A DNA stretch of 64,000 nucleotides, from NCBI GenBank assembly GCA_963785765.1, contig CAWAWM010000001.1, forward strand, positions 1-64,000, written 5' to 3'. The DNA is from DATBGO01 sp963785765 (lineage in GTDB: Bacteria; Actinomycetota; Actinomycetes; Streptosporangiales; Streptosporangiaceae). A program made the translations under genes and the position numbers. Below, in pieces: positions 8,895 through 16,467 of this stretch. Under the pieces are notes generated by a model. It worked only from the letters and a program-made list of their open reading frames with translations, ran no database searches and was not told where the DNA came from. Numbering within the stretch: position 1 is the first letter of the stretch; each line of letters opens with the position of its first letter.

Positions 8895-9049
8895 CTAGCG
8901 CGCGCGATACACGATGTGGTCCCAGATAAAGAAGCTGTCCCAGATAAAGAAGCTGTCCCAGCCCCGCTCTTCCGCAGTGGCTGCGAGCCGGGCCAGGACC
9001 GCGGGTCGGCCAGCTCGCCAAACGGCGCCACATAGATTGCGCGCTTCAC
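8895..9049 (-). pseudogene. Remnant of F420-dependent LLM-class oxidoreductase with 18-bp duplication
   Basis: The reverse strand from 9049 encodes VKRAIYVAPFGELADPR, a typical start of luciferase-like F420-dependent oxidoreductases. After a one-base deletion it continues in another frame as VLARLAATAEERGWDSFF, then IWDSFFIWDHIVYRAR and a stop. The family has a single WDSFFIWDH, but here an 18-bp unit is duplicated in tandem (8919-8936, 8937-8954, plus seven bases). Only about 50 of the usual 280 or so codons remain. It is a dead gene fragment between the CPBP protease and the phosphotransferase. Confidence 0.72.
8919..8961. repeat. 18-bp tandem duplication inside the LLM remnant
   Basis: Two exact 18-base copies and a seven-base partial third copy lie head to tail. 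On the reverse strand they encode a duplicated DSFFIW hexapeptide. It is a local slippage or duplication event, not a regulatory repeat. Confidence 0.9.
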
Positions 9050-9190
9050 GCGCCTGAGTGTATTGCCGTCGAGCAGTACAACTCTGGACCCGCGGGATAC
9101 AGCCCTTGACCGGCTACGCCGACTCATCCCAGCACCGTGCCCGGGCCCGACCTCCCAGGTACTACCGCACCCGTTAGTGATACTGGCTTG

Positions 9191-9934
9191 GTGGCCTGTC
9201 ACCAGCACTCACAAACACCCGAGGTGGCTCTCTCGGGCGGGCGCATGACCAGCGGGATCGTGCGCCGCGGCAATCGGCTGCTGCGGCCGATGGGCTCGTG
9301 GTCGCCCGCCGTGCACGAATATCTGCGCTATCTGGAAGCGGCCGGCTTCGGTGGCTCGCCCCAGGTGCTGGGAACCGAGGGCGACCGGGAAGTGCTGACC
9401 TTCATCGACGGAGACGTCGCCAATGACCCACGCTGGGAGCCTGCGCATGGACATCGCGTCCCGCCCTATGCCAGGAGCGAGCTGGCGGTGCGGGCTGCTG
9501 CGGAGCTGATTCACGAACTGCACCAGGCGGCGGCTAATTTCCGGCCAGCGATCACCGGCTACCGCTTCCATCCATATCCGCCGAAGGTCGGCGAGATAGT
9601 GTCGCATGGCGACCTCGGCCCCTGGAACACCGTCTATCGAGATGGGATACCGGTGGCATTCATCGACTGGGACGCTGCCCAGCCCATTGAGCCGCTGATC
9701 GACCTCGCCGCAGCCGCCTGGACCTTCGTGCCACTCGCGGCGCCCGAGCAGCTCGCCGAAACTGGATTCGACCCGTTGCCTGACCTACCGGCCCGGTTGC
9801 GTATGTTCGTGGACAGCTATGGCCTGACGGATCGCAAAGCCATCTTGCCCGCGCTGCGGCGCTGCAGACGGGACGAACCCGAACCGTTGCGCTGGCTCCA
9901 GGCCATCTCACCGGATCTCGCTCGTGCCCTATGA
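9191..9934 (+). CDS. Aminoglycoside-phosphotransferase-like kinase
   Basis: This protein of about 247 residues has the APH/choline-kinase catalytic core: HGDLGPWN (His139, Asp141, Asn146) and the metal-binding FIDWDAA. The N-terminal part (GGRMTSGIVRRGNRLLRP) matches the start of the small phosphotransferase family in actinobacteria. These enzymes use ATP to phosphorylate small hydroxylated compounds, and some give aminoglycoside or macrolide resistance. GTG 9191 is preferred because homology seems to begin before the in-frame ATG at 9245. GTG 9137 is also open. No strong ribosome site marks any of them. The substrate is unknown. Confidence 0.8.
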   Translation: MACHQHSQTPEVALSGGRMTSGIVRRGNRLLRPMGSWSPAVHEYLRYLEAAGFGGSPQVLGTEGDREVLTFIDGDVANDPRWEPAHGHRVPPYARSELAVRAAAELIHELHQAAANFRPAITGYRFHPYPPKVGEIVSHGDLGPWNTVYRDGIPVAFIDWDAAQPIEPLIDLAAAAWTFVPLAAPEQLAETGFDPLPDLPARLRMFVDSYGLTDRKAILPALRRCRRDEPEPLRWLQAISPDLARAL

Positions 9935-10097
9935 CCCGATCCACGGTGCGTTTGCTCGAAGCAGCAACTCGAGCAGCCTTACTGCCGAATGTGAAGCACC
10001 CGACCGGTGATGTATCAGAACGTCGCGGTATTCCTCTGTACTAAGAGAGCATCTCCCAGAGTGAGCTTGAGCTGGTTATTCGGCGGCCAAGGCGATT

Positions 10098-10107
10098 GAA
10101 CCGGTTC
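10098..10107. promoter_or_regulatory. Palindrome upstream of the EACC1 gene
   Basis: GAACCGGTTC is a perfect 10-bp palindrome 51 bases before the EACC1 start. It resembles half of an actinobacterial SOS box, but the central spacing is two rather than four bases, so it is not a standard LexA site. It may be an operator or chance. Confidence 0.25.
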
Positions 10108-10158
10108 GTGGTTGGGCGCATGCTGTCGGTAAATGTCGCCGATGCTAGGAGGTTGGCG

Positions 10159-10572
10159 ATGGACTCGGAGTTGCGCCTTCAAATATCCGAGGAGGGAGCA
10201 GACGCCGAGCGGCTGGCTGCGCTGACCGGCTACCTGCGGGCGGAACTCCTCCAGCTTGATGTCGAGGATGTGACCGCTCCGCAGGCCGGTGCGGCGCCGC
10301 CGGGTGCCCGGGTAGTGGGGGTGGCCGCTGTCGGTGCCCTGCTGGTCGCTCTTGGCCAGTCCGCTGATGGCTTACGGGCGGTCGTGTCCGCGATCGGTGC
10401 CTGGCTGCGACGCGGCGAGGGGACTCCGCGCACGGTACGGCTGGAACTCGACGGCGACGCGCTGGAGCTTTCGCAGGCGAGCGCGTCCGACCAGGAACGG
10501 CTGATCGAGCTGTTCGTCAGCAGGCACGCCACGGGGGAGGGCGGGCCGTGGCGGGCCAGCGGAAAGCGCTGA
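10159..10572 (+). CDS. EACC1-type effector-associated small membrane protein
   Basis: This 137-residue protein starts at an ATG with an AGGAGG site seven bases upstream. It has an N-terminal alpha/beta segment (LRLQISEEGADAERLAALTGYLR), a central hydrophobic stretch (VVGVAAVGALLVALG) and a C-terminal strand-rich part (RTVRLELDGDALELS). This is the layout of effector-associated constant component 1 (EACC1), a small protein found next to proteases and other effectors in predicted bacterial conflict systems. It overlaps the caspase gene by 25 bases, so the two are translationally coupled. The family role is proposed, not proven; it may tether or activate the effector. Confidence 0.72.
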   Translation: MDSELRLQISEEGADAERLAALTGYLRAELLQLDVEDVTAPQAGAAPPGARVVGVAAVGALLVALGQSADGLRAVVSAIGAWLRRGEGTPRTVRLELDGDALELSQASASDQERLIELFVSRHATGEGGPWRASGKR

Positions 10573-12011
10573 TCATCGCCAACGACACATACGAGCAGGA
10601 GGCGTTGCGGGACCTGCTGGCACCGGCGGCGGACGCCGAGGCACTCGGCGGAGTGCTCGGTGACCCTCAGATCGGCGACTTCGCCGTGCAAGTCGTGCAC
10701 AACGAACCCGCTCATATCATCCAGGCGCAGATCGAAGAAGTGTTCTCGGAAAGCCGACCCGACGACGTGTTGTTGCTGCATTTTTCCGGTCACGGGCTGA
10801 AGAGCGAGTCCGGGGAGCTGTTCTTTGCCGCCGCCAACACCCGCCCGAACAGGCTCGGCTCCACGGCGGTCTCGGCGGACTTCGTGCAGCGGTGCATGCG
10901 CACCAGCCGGTCGCGTAGCGTCGTGCTGTTGCTGGATTGCTGCTATGGCGGCGCCTTCGCCCAGGGCGTCAGGGTGCGGGCAGCCGGGGACGTCAACGTC
11001 CTGGACAGCTTTCCGCAAGGAAGGTCGGGCGGCGGGCGCGGCCGGGCGGTGATCACCGCGTCGGGCGCGATGGAGTTCGCGTTCGAGGGAGATCGGCTCG
11101 GCGACGACCAGCGGCGTCAGCCGTCGGTGTTCACCACCGCCTTGGTCGAGGGGCTGGCGACCGGGGAAGCGGACCGGGATCAGGATGGCTGGATCTCGCT
11201 TGACGAACTCTATGACTATCTGTTCGACAAGGTGCGCGAACAGAACCCGAACCAGACCCCGAGCCGCCAGTTCGAGCTGGAAGGCGAGCTGTACCTGGCC
11301 CGCAGCCGACCGCGGCGCATCCGCTCGGCACCGATCCCGGCCGACCTGCAAAACGCGCTGGCCGACCCGAACATGTACACCCGCCTCGGCGCGGTCGGCG
11401 AGCTGCGGACCCGGCTAGCCAGCGATGACCTGCCTGCTGCCGCGGGCGCCTGTGCGGCGCTGGCCGGGGTAGCCCGCACCGACATCGGGTACGTCGCCGA
11501 GGCCGCGGCGGCGGCGCTGAACGAGGCCGCCGTACGGCCGGATCAAACGGAACTGCACTTCGGCCCGGTAGAACAAGGGTCAGCGCCGCCCCGCCGACGG
11601 GTCGAGCTGCTCGGTCCGCCCATCGCCCGCGCCTGCGTGCCGCGTCCTTCTCACGACTGGATCCGCGTCGACCAGACAGCCGCCAGCCTGGACATCTCGA
11701 TCGACACCGCCGGCACGGGCACCCGGCACGGAAGCCTGGGCCTCCAGGGACCCGCCGGCGAAGCGGCCATCGCGATCGACGTCGATCTCGTGCCTGCTCC
11801 GCCGCGGACATCGCCGTTCCGCACCGTGGAAAGGCAGGCTGGCCGACTAGCGCACGACCCCGCGACCTTCACCAGCGCGCCCGAAGCGCGGCCCGCGACA
11901 CAAGCTCCCGGCCAGCCCGAGCAGGCCGGCCAGCCCAGCCGGCCAGCCAGCCGCAGTCAGCGGAACAGGCCAGCCGCGACCCCGAGCGCTCCTCGCCCGT
12001 TACCGCTCTGA
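10548..12011 (+). CDS. Caspase-like (C14) peptidase with HEAT-like and Ig-like domains
   Basis: This 487-residue protein has an N-terminal caspase-like domain (1-260). The catalytic His82 lies in HFSGHG and the Cys in LLLDCCYGG (Cys132 most likely, after Asp130), with ALIIANDTY as the first strand. Residues 265-330 look like HEAT-type helices (NALADPNMYTRLGAVGEL). A beta-sandwich follows (TELHFGPVEQG to IDVDLV, about 335-415). The C-terminal tail is Ala/Pro/Gln-rich. Such peptidases act as effectors in bacterial programmed cell death or antiphage signalling. Codon-position GC suggests the true reading frame shifts near 11940-11970 into the frame of the next gene, so this stop may be artificial. 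Confidence 0.85.
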   Translation: MAGQRKALIIANDTYEQEALRDLLAPAADAEALGGVLGDPQIGDFAVQVVHNEPAHIIQAQIEEVFSESRPDDVLLLHFSGHGLKSESGELFFAAANTRPNRLGSTAVSADFVQRCMRTSRSRSVVLLLDCCYGGAFAQGVRVRAAGDVNVLDSFPQGRSGGGRGRAVITASGAMEFAFEGDRLGDDQRRQPSVFTTALVEGLATGEADRDQDGWISLDELYDYLFDKVREQNPNQTPSRQFELEGELYLARSRPRRIRSAPIPADLQNALADPNMYTRLGAVGELRTRLASDDLPAAAGACAALAGVARTDIGYVAEAAAAALNEAAVRPDQTELHFGPVEQGSAPPRRRVELLGPPIARACVPRPSHDWIRVDQTAASLDISIDTAGTGTRHGSLGLQGPAGEAAIAIDVDLVPAPPRTSPFRTVERQAGRLAHDPATFTSAPEARPATQAPGQPEQAGQPSRPASRSQRNRPAATPSAPRPLPL

Positions 12012-12079
12012 ACCCGGCCCCGGATTCCCGGCTGGCGCCGCTGGCCGGCCTGGCCGGGTCCGCGGGCTCGGATGACCTG

Positions 12080-13156
12080 GTGAACACGGACTCGCAGCCT
12101 GATGACGCGTGGCCGGGGATGAGCGGGGCGCACCCGCGGCAGCCTGAGCGCAAGCACTCCCGCCGGCGCTCGCTTGTCCTGCTCGTTATCGTGCTTGCGG
12201 GCCTGGCCGCGATCGGCGTCGTGGCTGGAGTGCTGCTGACGCGCGGGCCTCGTACACAATCGGTCACCGCGCCGGTTTCGTACCGTTTCGCTTCGCATCA
12301 CTACCACGACGGCCTGGTAGCCGTGCGCCGCTGGACGCTGGGCGGCCGGGACGGCTCGGTGTTCACTGAGACCATCACGGCCAGCAGCGCCTCAGGTAAG
12401 GCATTGCTGATCCTGTTCAAAGAGCCGATACCAGCGGCGATCGCGGCAAACCTGAACATGGTGCGCTTCACCCCGGCTCCGTCCAAGATCGTGAAAGCGG
12501 ACCCCGTGGTGGAGTGGAAAATGCGGGTGCCGGCGCACGGCACCGTCACCGTCGGCTACCAGGCCACGGTTGCTCGCGCCGGGGCGACCGGGGCCCGGCT
12601 GGCACGATGGGTGACAGACTTCAACCAGCTGGCGGTGACCGTGAAACCCGGCCCGGTCCAGCGCTCAGGTTCCGGTTCAGGCTCCGGCTCGGGGTCGAGC
12701 GGCGGCTCGGGCAATGGGGTGGTAGTACCGGATGTGAGCGGGCAGACCCAGAGCCACGCAACGACCACCTTGCAGGACGACGGCCTGTCCGTGAACCCTG
12801 CGACCACCAGCAATTGCGCTGCGAGTTCGGACGGCCTGGTGGTGGGGCAGAGTCCTGCGGAGGGCACGACTGTCCACCAGGGCTCCGCCGTCGTCATAAC
12901 CGTGTGCAGCGCGAGCCAGCCAGCAAACGTGCCGGTGCCGAACGTGCTCGGGCTGGCCGAGAGCCAGGCAGAGTCCGTCTTGCAGAGCGACGGGCTGGTC
13001 CCGGCCGCTACGCTCATCCCCAATTGCGAAGCGGGTTCAGCAGGCCAAGTGGTGCAGCAGAGTCCTGACGCCGGCACAGCTATCCCGCCGGGCCATACGG
13101 TCGACATCGGCGTATGCGAACCGCCCACCCCGCCACCCTCACCGTCACCGACCTAG
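12080..13156 (+). CDS. Single-pass membrane protein with PASTA repeats
   Basis: Starting from a GTG, this 358-residue protein has a hydrophilic N-terminus, one membrane helix (SLVLLVIVLAGLAAIGVVAGVLL, about 32-54), an unassigned beta-rich external domain (60-185), a Gly/Ser linker and two PASTA domains (about 210-350). The PASTA motifs PDVSGQT and PNVLGLAESQAE mark the repeats, each with a Cys pair. PASTA domains bind peptidoglycan or muropeptides, usually on kinases or penicillin-binding proteins. Here there is no kinase. Its frame stays open backwards through the end of the caspase gene, so it may be the C-terminal half of a caspase-TM-PASTA protein. Confidence 0.82.
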   Translation: MNTDSQPDDAWPGMSGAHPRQPERKHSRRRSLVLLVIVLAGLAAIGVVAGVLLTRGPRTQSVTAPVSYRFASHHYHDGLVAVRRWTLGGRDGSVFTETITASSASGKALLILFKEPIPAAIAANLNMVRFTPAPSKIVKADPVVEWKMRVPAHGTVTVGYQATVARAGATGARLARWVTDFNQLAVTVKPGPVQRSGSGSGSGSGSSGGSGNGVVVPDVSGQTQSHATTTLQDDGLSVNPATTSNCAASSDGLVVGQSPAEGTTVHQGSAVVITVCSASQPANVPVPNVLGLAESQAESVLQSDGLVPAATLIPNCEAGSAGQVVQQSPDAGTAIPPGHTVDIGVCEPPTPPPSPSPT

Positions 13157-13279
13157 CGATGTCTTGGCCGACGGCGACGGCGCTCCACGCCGACCTTCCC
13201 GTGCGTGCTCCGATGCTTCTTAGCGGGTACTTCATTGCGCCGGGCTCAGAACCCTCCCCCGGCTCCTGACCGGTACCGC

Positions 13280-13519
13280 TCAGGAACCGCCCGCCGCATC
13301 CTGCGTGCTCTCGTGACGCCAGTGCTGGCCGAATTCGCCATCATGAAGCCGGCGCAGCAGATGCGCGTGGTGATCCAGCCGGTCGGCGGCACGCAGCATC
13401 TCATCAAAGTCACGGCCGTGATCGCGCGCCGCGGTCTTCTCTTCCGCCCGCTTGCGGACGATACGTAGCTCTTCCCTGCTCAGCTCGACGACCTTGGCCA
13501 GTACCTCTTGCAGATCCAT
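13280..13519 (-). CDS. Small coiled-coil protein of unknown function
   Basis: This 79-residue protein begins at MDLQEVLAKVVELSREELRI, with a good purine-rich site (GGAGAAAGGGAAGCG) before the ATG. It is strongly charged and helical throughout, with heptad-like spacing and a cluster of His residues (RLDHHAHLLRRLHD). I do not recognise a family. Codon use is normal for the window, which supports it over the opposite-strand frame. It lies convergently to the PASTA gene. Confidence 0.55.
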   Translation of the reverse strand: MDLQEVLAKVVELSREELRIVRKRAEEKTAARDHGRDFDEMLRAADRLDHHAHLLRRLHDGEFGQHWRHESTQDAAGGS

Positions 13520-13608
13520 CGCTTCCCTTTCTCCGCTCGCCATCCCTGCAGTCAAGCAGACGCATGCACCCTACGGCGCTGGCCCGTTCTGGCCCGCGTC
13601 ACCGGGCC

Positions 13609-14334
13609 TCACTGGGAAGTGCATTCCCTTGGAACCCGGCCACCGCCCAGCCAACGTTTCAGGTGGCTGACGGCGTCGCCGATGTCGTTGGTGCCCATCT
13701 TCCACTGGATGGCCGAGCCGCCTTGCCCGGCGAACGCGGCGCAGTTGTCTGCCCGGTCGTCGATGAGGACGGCATCAGCGAACCGCATGCCGTGCATCGC
13801 CAGCCACGGCCCAAAGAACGCTTGGGGGTCGTCGCTCTTGAGCGCCTGGGTCTGGCTGGAGCAGATGAGGTCATCGCAGATGACCGCCCAGTCCGTCAGG
13901 GTCTCCCGGTCGCGCCGCCGGGGACGCCGGGCGTCCCGGGACCGCTCGAAGGCGCGGGCGAAGCAGTCCATGTTGTCGGTGGCGATCACCACCATGGCTT
14001 CGGCCCGCATCGCCCGCAGCACCTCGAACAGCTCGGCGTTGACCTTCATCCGGACGCAGTCGATGTCCAGGCGGCGGGCTAGGAAGTCCTCCTTGAACCG
14101 CCGGTCGAGCTGGATCCCCAGCTCGGCGATGACCTGATCGGAGGACAGTAGGCCCTTCATCCACTCCTCGGCGATGTTCCGGTCGCTGGCGAACACCCCG
14201 GCCATGCCCGCCTCAAGCTGCCGCCGCAGCGGGTGGGTGGCGCTGGACAGGATCGACACCCAGAACGGGTCACGTGACAGCACTCCGTGCCAGTCGCAGA
14301 AGATGACCCGTCCCGACAGCGGAACCTGCTTCAT
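13609..14334 (-). CDS. HAD-superfamily phosphatase-like protein
   Basis: This 241-residue protein shows the four HAD motifs: CDWHGVLS (nucleophile Asp14), VIATDN (motif II Thr), LKSDDPQAFF (motif III Lys) and AVLIDDRADNC (motif IV acidic pair). A helical cap lies between motifs I and II. The usual DxD of motif I is D-W-H here, as His16 replaces the general acid/base Asp. Phosphatase activity may therefore be altered. It is divergent from the Bax-inhibitor-like gene across a 182-base gap. The substrate is unknown. Confidence 0.8.
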   Translation of the reverse strand: MKQVPLSGRVIFCDWHGVLSRDPFWVSILSSATHPLRRQLEAGMAGVFASDRNIAEEWMKGLLSSDQVIAELGIQLDRRFKEDFLARRLDIDCVRMKVNAELFEVLRAMRAEAMVVIATDNMDCFARAFERSRDARRPRRRDRETLTDWAVICDDLICSSQTQALKSDDPQAFFGPWLAMHGMRFADAVLIDDRADNCAAFAGQGGSAIQWKMGTNDIGDAVSHLKRWLGGGRVPRECTSQ

Positions 14335-14516
14335 ACAGCCTCTCGACGTCGCGGTCCCTCATCATCTGCCTTAGCCGCGCCTCGCGGCAAGCGATGACGC
14401 GCAGCACTCCGCTGGCGATGCCTGCACCTTCCCGGACCGCCTCGGGTAAGGCACAATCACTGCCGGTATGGGCATTAGCGCCGGCTGCAGCCGGCCGAGC
14501 CGCAAAGGAGCACCAG

Positions 14517-15176
14517 ATGACTCAGACCCTTAATTACCGCCAGATGGGAACCTCCGACCGCAGCCAGGCGCACGTGCTGTTCTCCCAGACCATGGGCTAC
14601 GTGGCCGCCACCGCCGCGCTGTTCGCGGCGGGAGCCTGGCTGGGCCGTGACCTGACCGGCGGCGTGGGTATCTTCGCGTTCATCCTCGCGTTCGCCGCGC
14701 TGTTCGGCATGCGGTTCGCGGCGCGGCGGTCCGTGCCGTTGACCGTCGGGCTGCTCGGCGCGTTCGGCCTGCTGATCGGGCTGGCCGTGGCCCCGACCAT
14801 CAGCTACTACGGGAGCATGGACCCGCAGGCCCTATGGCAGGCGGGCGGGGCGACGGCGCTGTTCATCGCCGGCTTCGGCGCGGCGGGCTACGCCACCCGG
14901 CGGGACCTCAGCGCGATCGCCCGGGCATGCTTCTGGGCTCTGGTGGGCCTGATTGCCGTCAGCATCGTGCTGATCTTCATCCATATCCCGGGCAGCGGGC
15001 TGGTCTACTCGGTGCTCGGCCTGGTGATCTTCGCCGGGTTCACCATGTTCGACTTCCAGCGGCTGCGCACCAACGCCGACATCACGGTCGCGCCGCTGCT
15101 CGCCGCGTCGATCTTCCTCGACGTGCTGAACGTGTTTCTGTTCTTTCTGGAGATCTTCTCCGGTCAAGAGCGCTGA
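14517..15176 (+). CDS. Bax inhibitor-1/YccA-like membrane protein
   Basis: The ATG at 14517 follows an AAAGGAG site. The 219-residue product has seven hydrophobic segments and family features: an N-terminal soluble part ending in VLFSQTMGYVAATAAL, a central GALFIAGFGAAGYATR-like helix and the C-terminal FAGFTMFDFQRLR, then FLDVLNVFLFFLEIF. The Asp of the MFDFQ motif corresponds to the pH-sensing di-aspartyl region of the TMBIM family. Bacterial members behave as leak channels or protease-associated membrane proteins. It is a single gene convergent with larC. Confidence 0.85.
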   Translation: MTQTLNYRQMGTSDRSQAHVLFSQTMGYVAATAALFAAGAWLGRDLTGGVGIFAFILAFAALFGMRFAARRSVPLTVGLLGAFGLLIGLAVAPTISYYGSMDPQALWQAGGATALFIAGFGAAGYATRRDLSAIARACFWALVGLIAVSIVLIFIHIPGSGLVYSVLGLVIFAGFTMFDFQRLRTNADITVAPLLAASIFLDVLNVFLFFLEIFSGQER

Positions 15177-15210
15177 AGTGTCCTGGCCTGGCGCAGGTTC
15201 TGGCCGACGA

Positions 15211-16467
15211 TCAGCCCTGGTCCTGAGCGGCGCTGTAACCGTGGGACTGCTGCCGGTACTGCGCGACGGCGGCCTCGCAGACGGCCCGTACCGGCCAGCC
15301 TAGGGCCCGGGCGGCGGCTTCCGCCTCCGCCAATTCTGCCGTGGCCGTTCCGAAGCCCGCGAGGCCATCTGCGGCTTCGGCCGCCTTGACCGTGACGACC
15401 TGGCTGCTGCCCGGTGCTCCCACTTCCACCTGCACCGACGTGCGGGAGGCGGTCAGCCGGTTCATCTGGGACCAGCGGACGCCGAGCGTCCCGGTGTGGG
15501 CGAAGATCGCGGCGGCCACGGCGCGCCGGACCGGTTCAGCGCACAGGGCGGTGAGGACCTGTCCTGGGCGGCCGTGCCGGCCGACGATCGGGGTGCACCA
15601 GCAGTCCCAGGCGCCGGCCGCCCGCACTGCCTGAAGGACCGAAGGCCACAGCCGGGGGTCGAGGTCGTCGACGGTGCTCTCGACGACGGTCACGTCGCCT
15701 TCGCGCAAGTCCCGCTCCGCGCCGGGCACCCCGACGACCACCCGGGTGATGTTGGGCCGGTCCGGGGTGTCCCGGCCACCGGCGCCGGTGCCCACCGCGC
15801 GTACCGTCATGGCCGGAAAGCCGCCCGGTGTGGCGGCCGCCGCGAGCAGGGCCGCTCCGGTCGGGGTGGTGCGCTCACCGGTCAGGTCGCCGCTGGCCAG
15901 GTCCAGGCCGGCCGCGGCGGCGATGCGGAGGACGGCGAGAGCCGGCACCGGGAGGCGGCCGTGCCGGCTGGTGATGGATCCGCTTCCGGCGGCCAGGGCC
16001 GAGCAGCAGACCACCGCGCCGGGCCGCAGCAGTCCGAGATCCTCCAGTGCGGCCGCCGCTCCGACTACGTCGGCCAGGGAGTCGAACGCACCGACCTCGT
16101 GGAAGTGCACGTCTTCGGGTGGCTCGCCGTGGACCGCCCCCTCCGCCTCGGCTAGCAGCCGGAAGACCCGTGTCGCGAGATCCTTCCCGGCCGGGCGGAG
16201 GTCACTGGCGCCGACGTGCCCGAGCACGTCGGCGAGGTGCCGTGGGTGGTCGGCCGCCGTCGGCGTAGTGATCACGGCCCGCAGGCACGCGAGGCCGCCC
16301 CGGCGGGCGGCCTCGGTCCGCAGCCCGATACCGGGCACGCCGAGTGAGGCAATGGCTCCGCGCACCCGCTCCACGTCGGCGCCCGCATCGAGCAGGGCGG
16401 CGAGCAGCATGTCGCCGGCCACGCCCGCGGTCGCGTCGATGTAGGCGGCGCCCGGCCGGTCCGTCAC
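15211..16467 (-). CDS. larC: Nickel-pincer cofactor biosynthesis protein LarC
   Basis: This 418-residue protein matches LarC, the CTP-dependent nickel insertase that completes the nickel-pincer nucleotide (NPN) cofactor of lactate racemase-type enzymes. Family signatures include YIDATAGVAGDMLLAALLDAG at the N-terminus, ERTTPTGAALL, the histidines of VHFHEVGAFDSLADV and ESTVDDLDPRLWP. It is full length without the frameshift used by some bacterial larC genes. Its start overlaps the larB stop (ATGA). It is the last gene of larE-larB-larC. Confidence 0.93.
   Translation of the reverse strand: MTDRPGAAYIDATAGVAGDMLLAALLDAGADVERVRGAIASLGVPGIGLRTEAARRGGLACLRAVITTPTAADHPRHLADVLGHVGASDLRPAGKDLATRVFRLLAEAEGAVHGEPPEDVHFHEVGAFDSLADVVGAAAALEDLGLLRPGAVVCCSALAAGSGSITSRHGRLPVPALAVLRIAAAAGLDLASGDLTGERTTPTGAALLAAAATPGGFPAMTVRAVGTGAGGRDTPDRPNITRVVVGVPGAERDLREGDVTVVESTVDDLDPRLWPSVLQAVRAAGAWDCWCTPIVGRHGRPGQVLTALCAEPVRRAVAAAIFAHTGTLGVRWSQMNRLTASRTSVQVEVGAPGSSQVVTVKAAEAADGLAGFGTATAELAEAEAAARALGWPVRAVCEAAVAQYRQQSHGYSAAQDQG

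Noticed and set aside
8919..8961. Integrase attachment site duplication
   Set aside because: The repeat is a tandem duplication within a gene fossil and matches the duplicated protein segment, not the ends of an element.
10098..10107. LexA/SOS box
   Set aside because: The spacing between GAAC and GTTC is two bases instead of the four expected for the actinobacterial consensus.
13205..13468. An 87-residue gene on the forward strand
   Set aside because: The reverse-strand frame has a ribosome site and a natural charged helical composition, while this one has neither.
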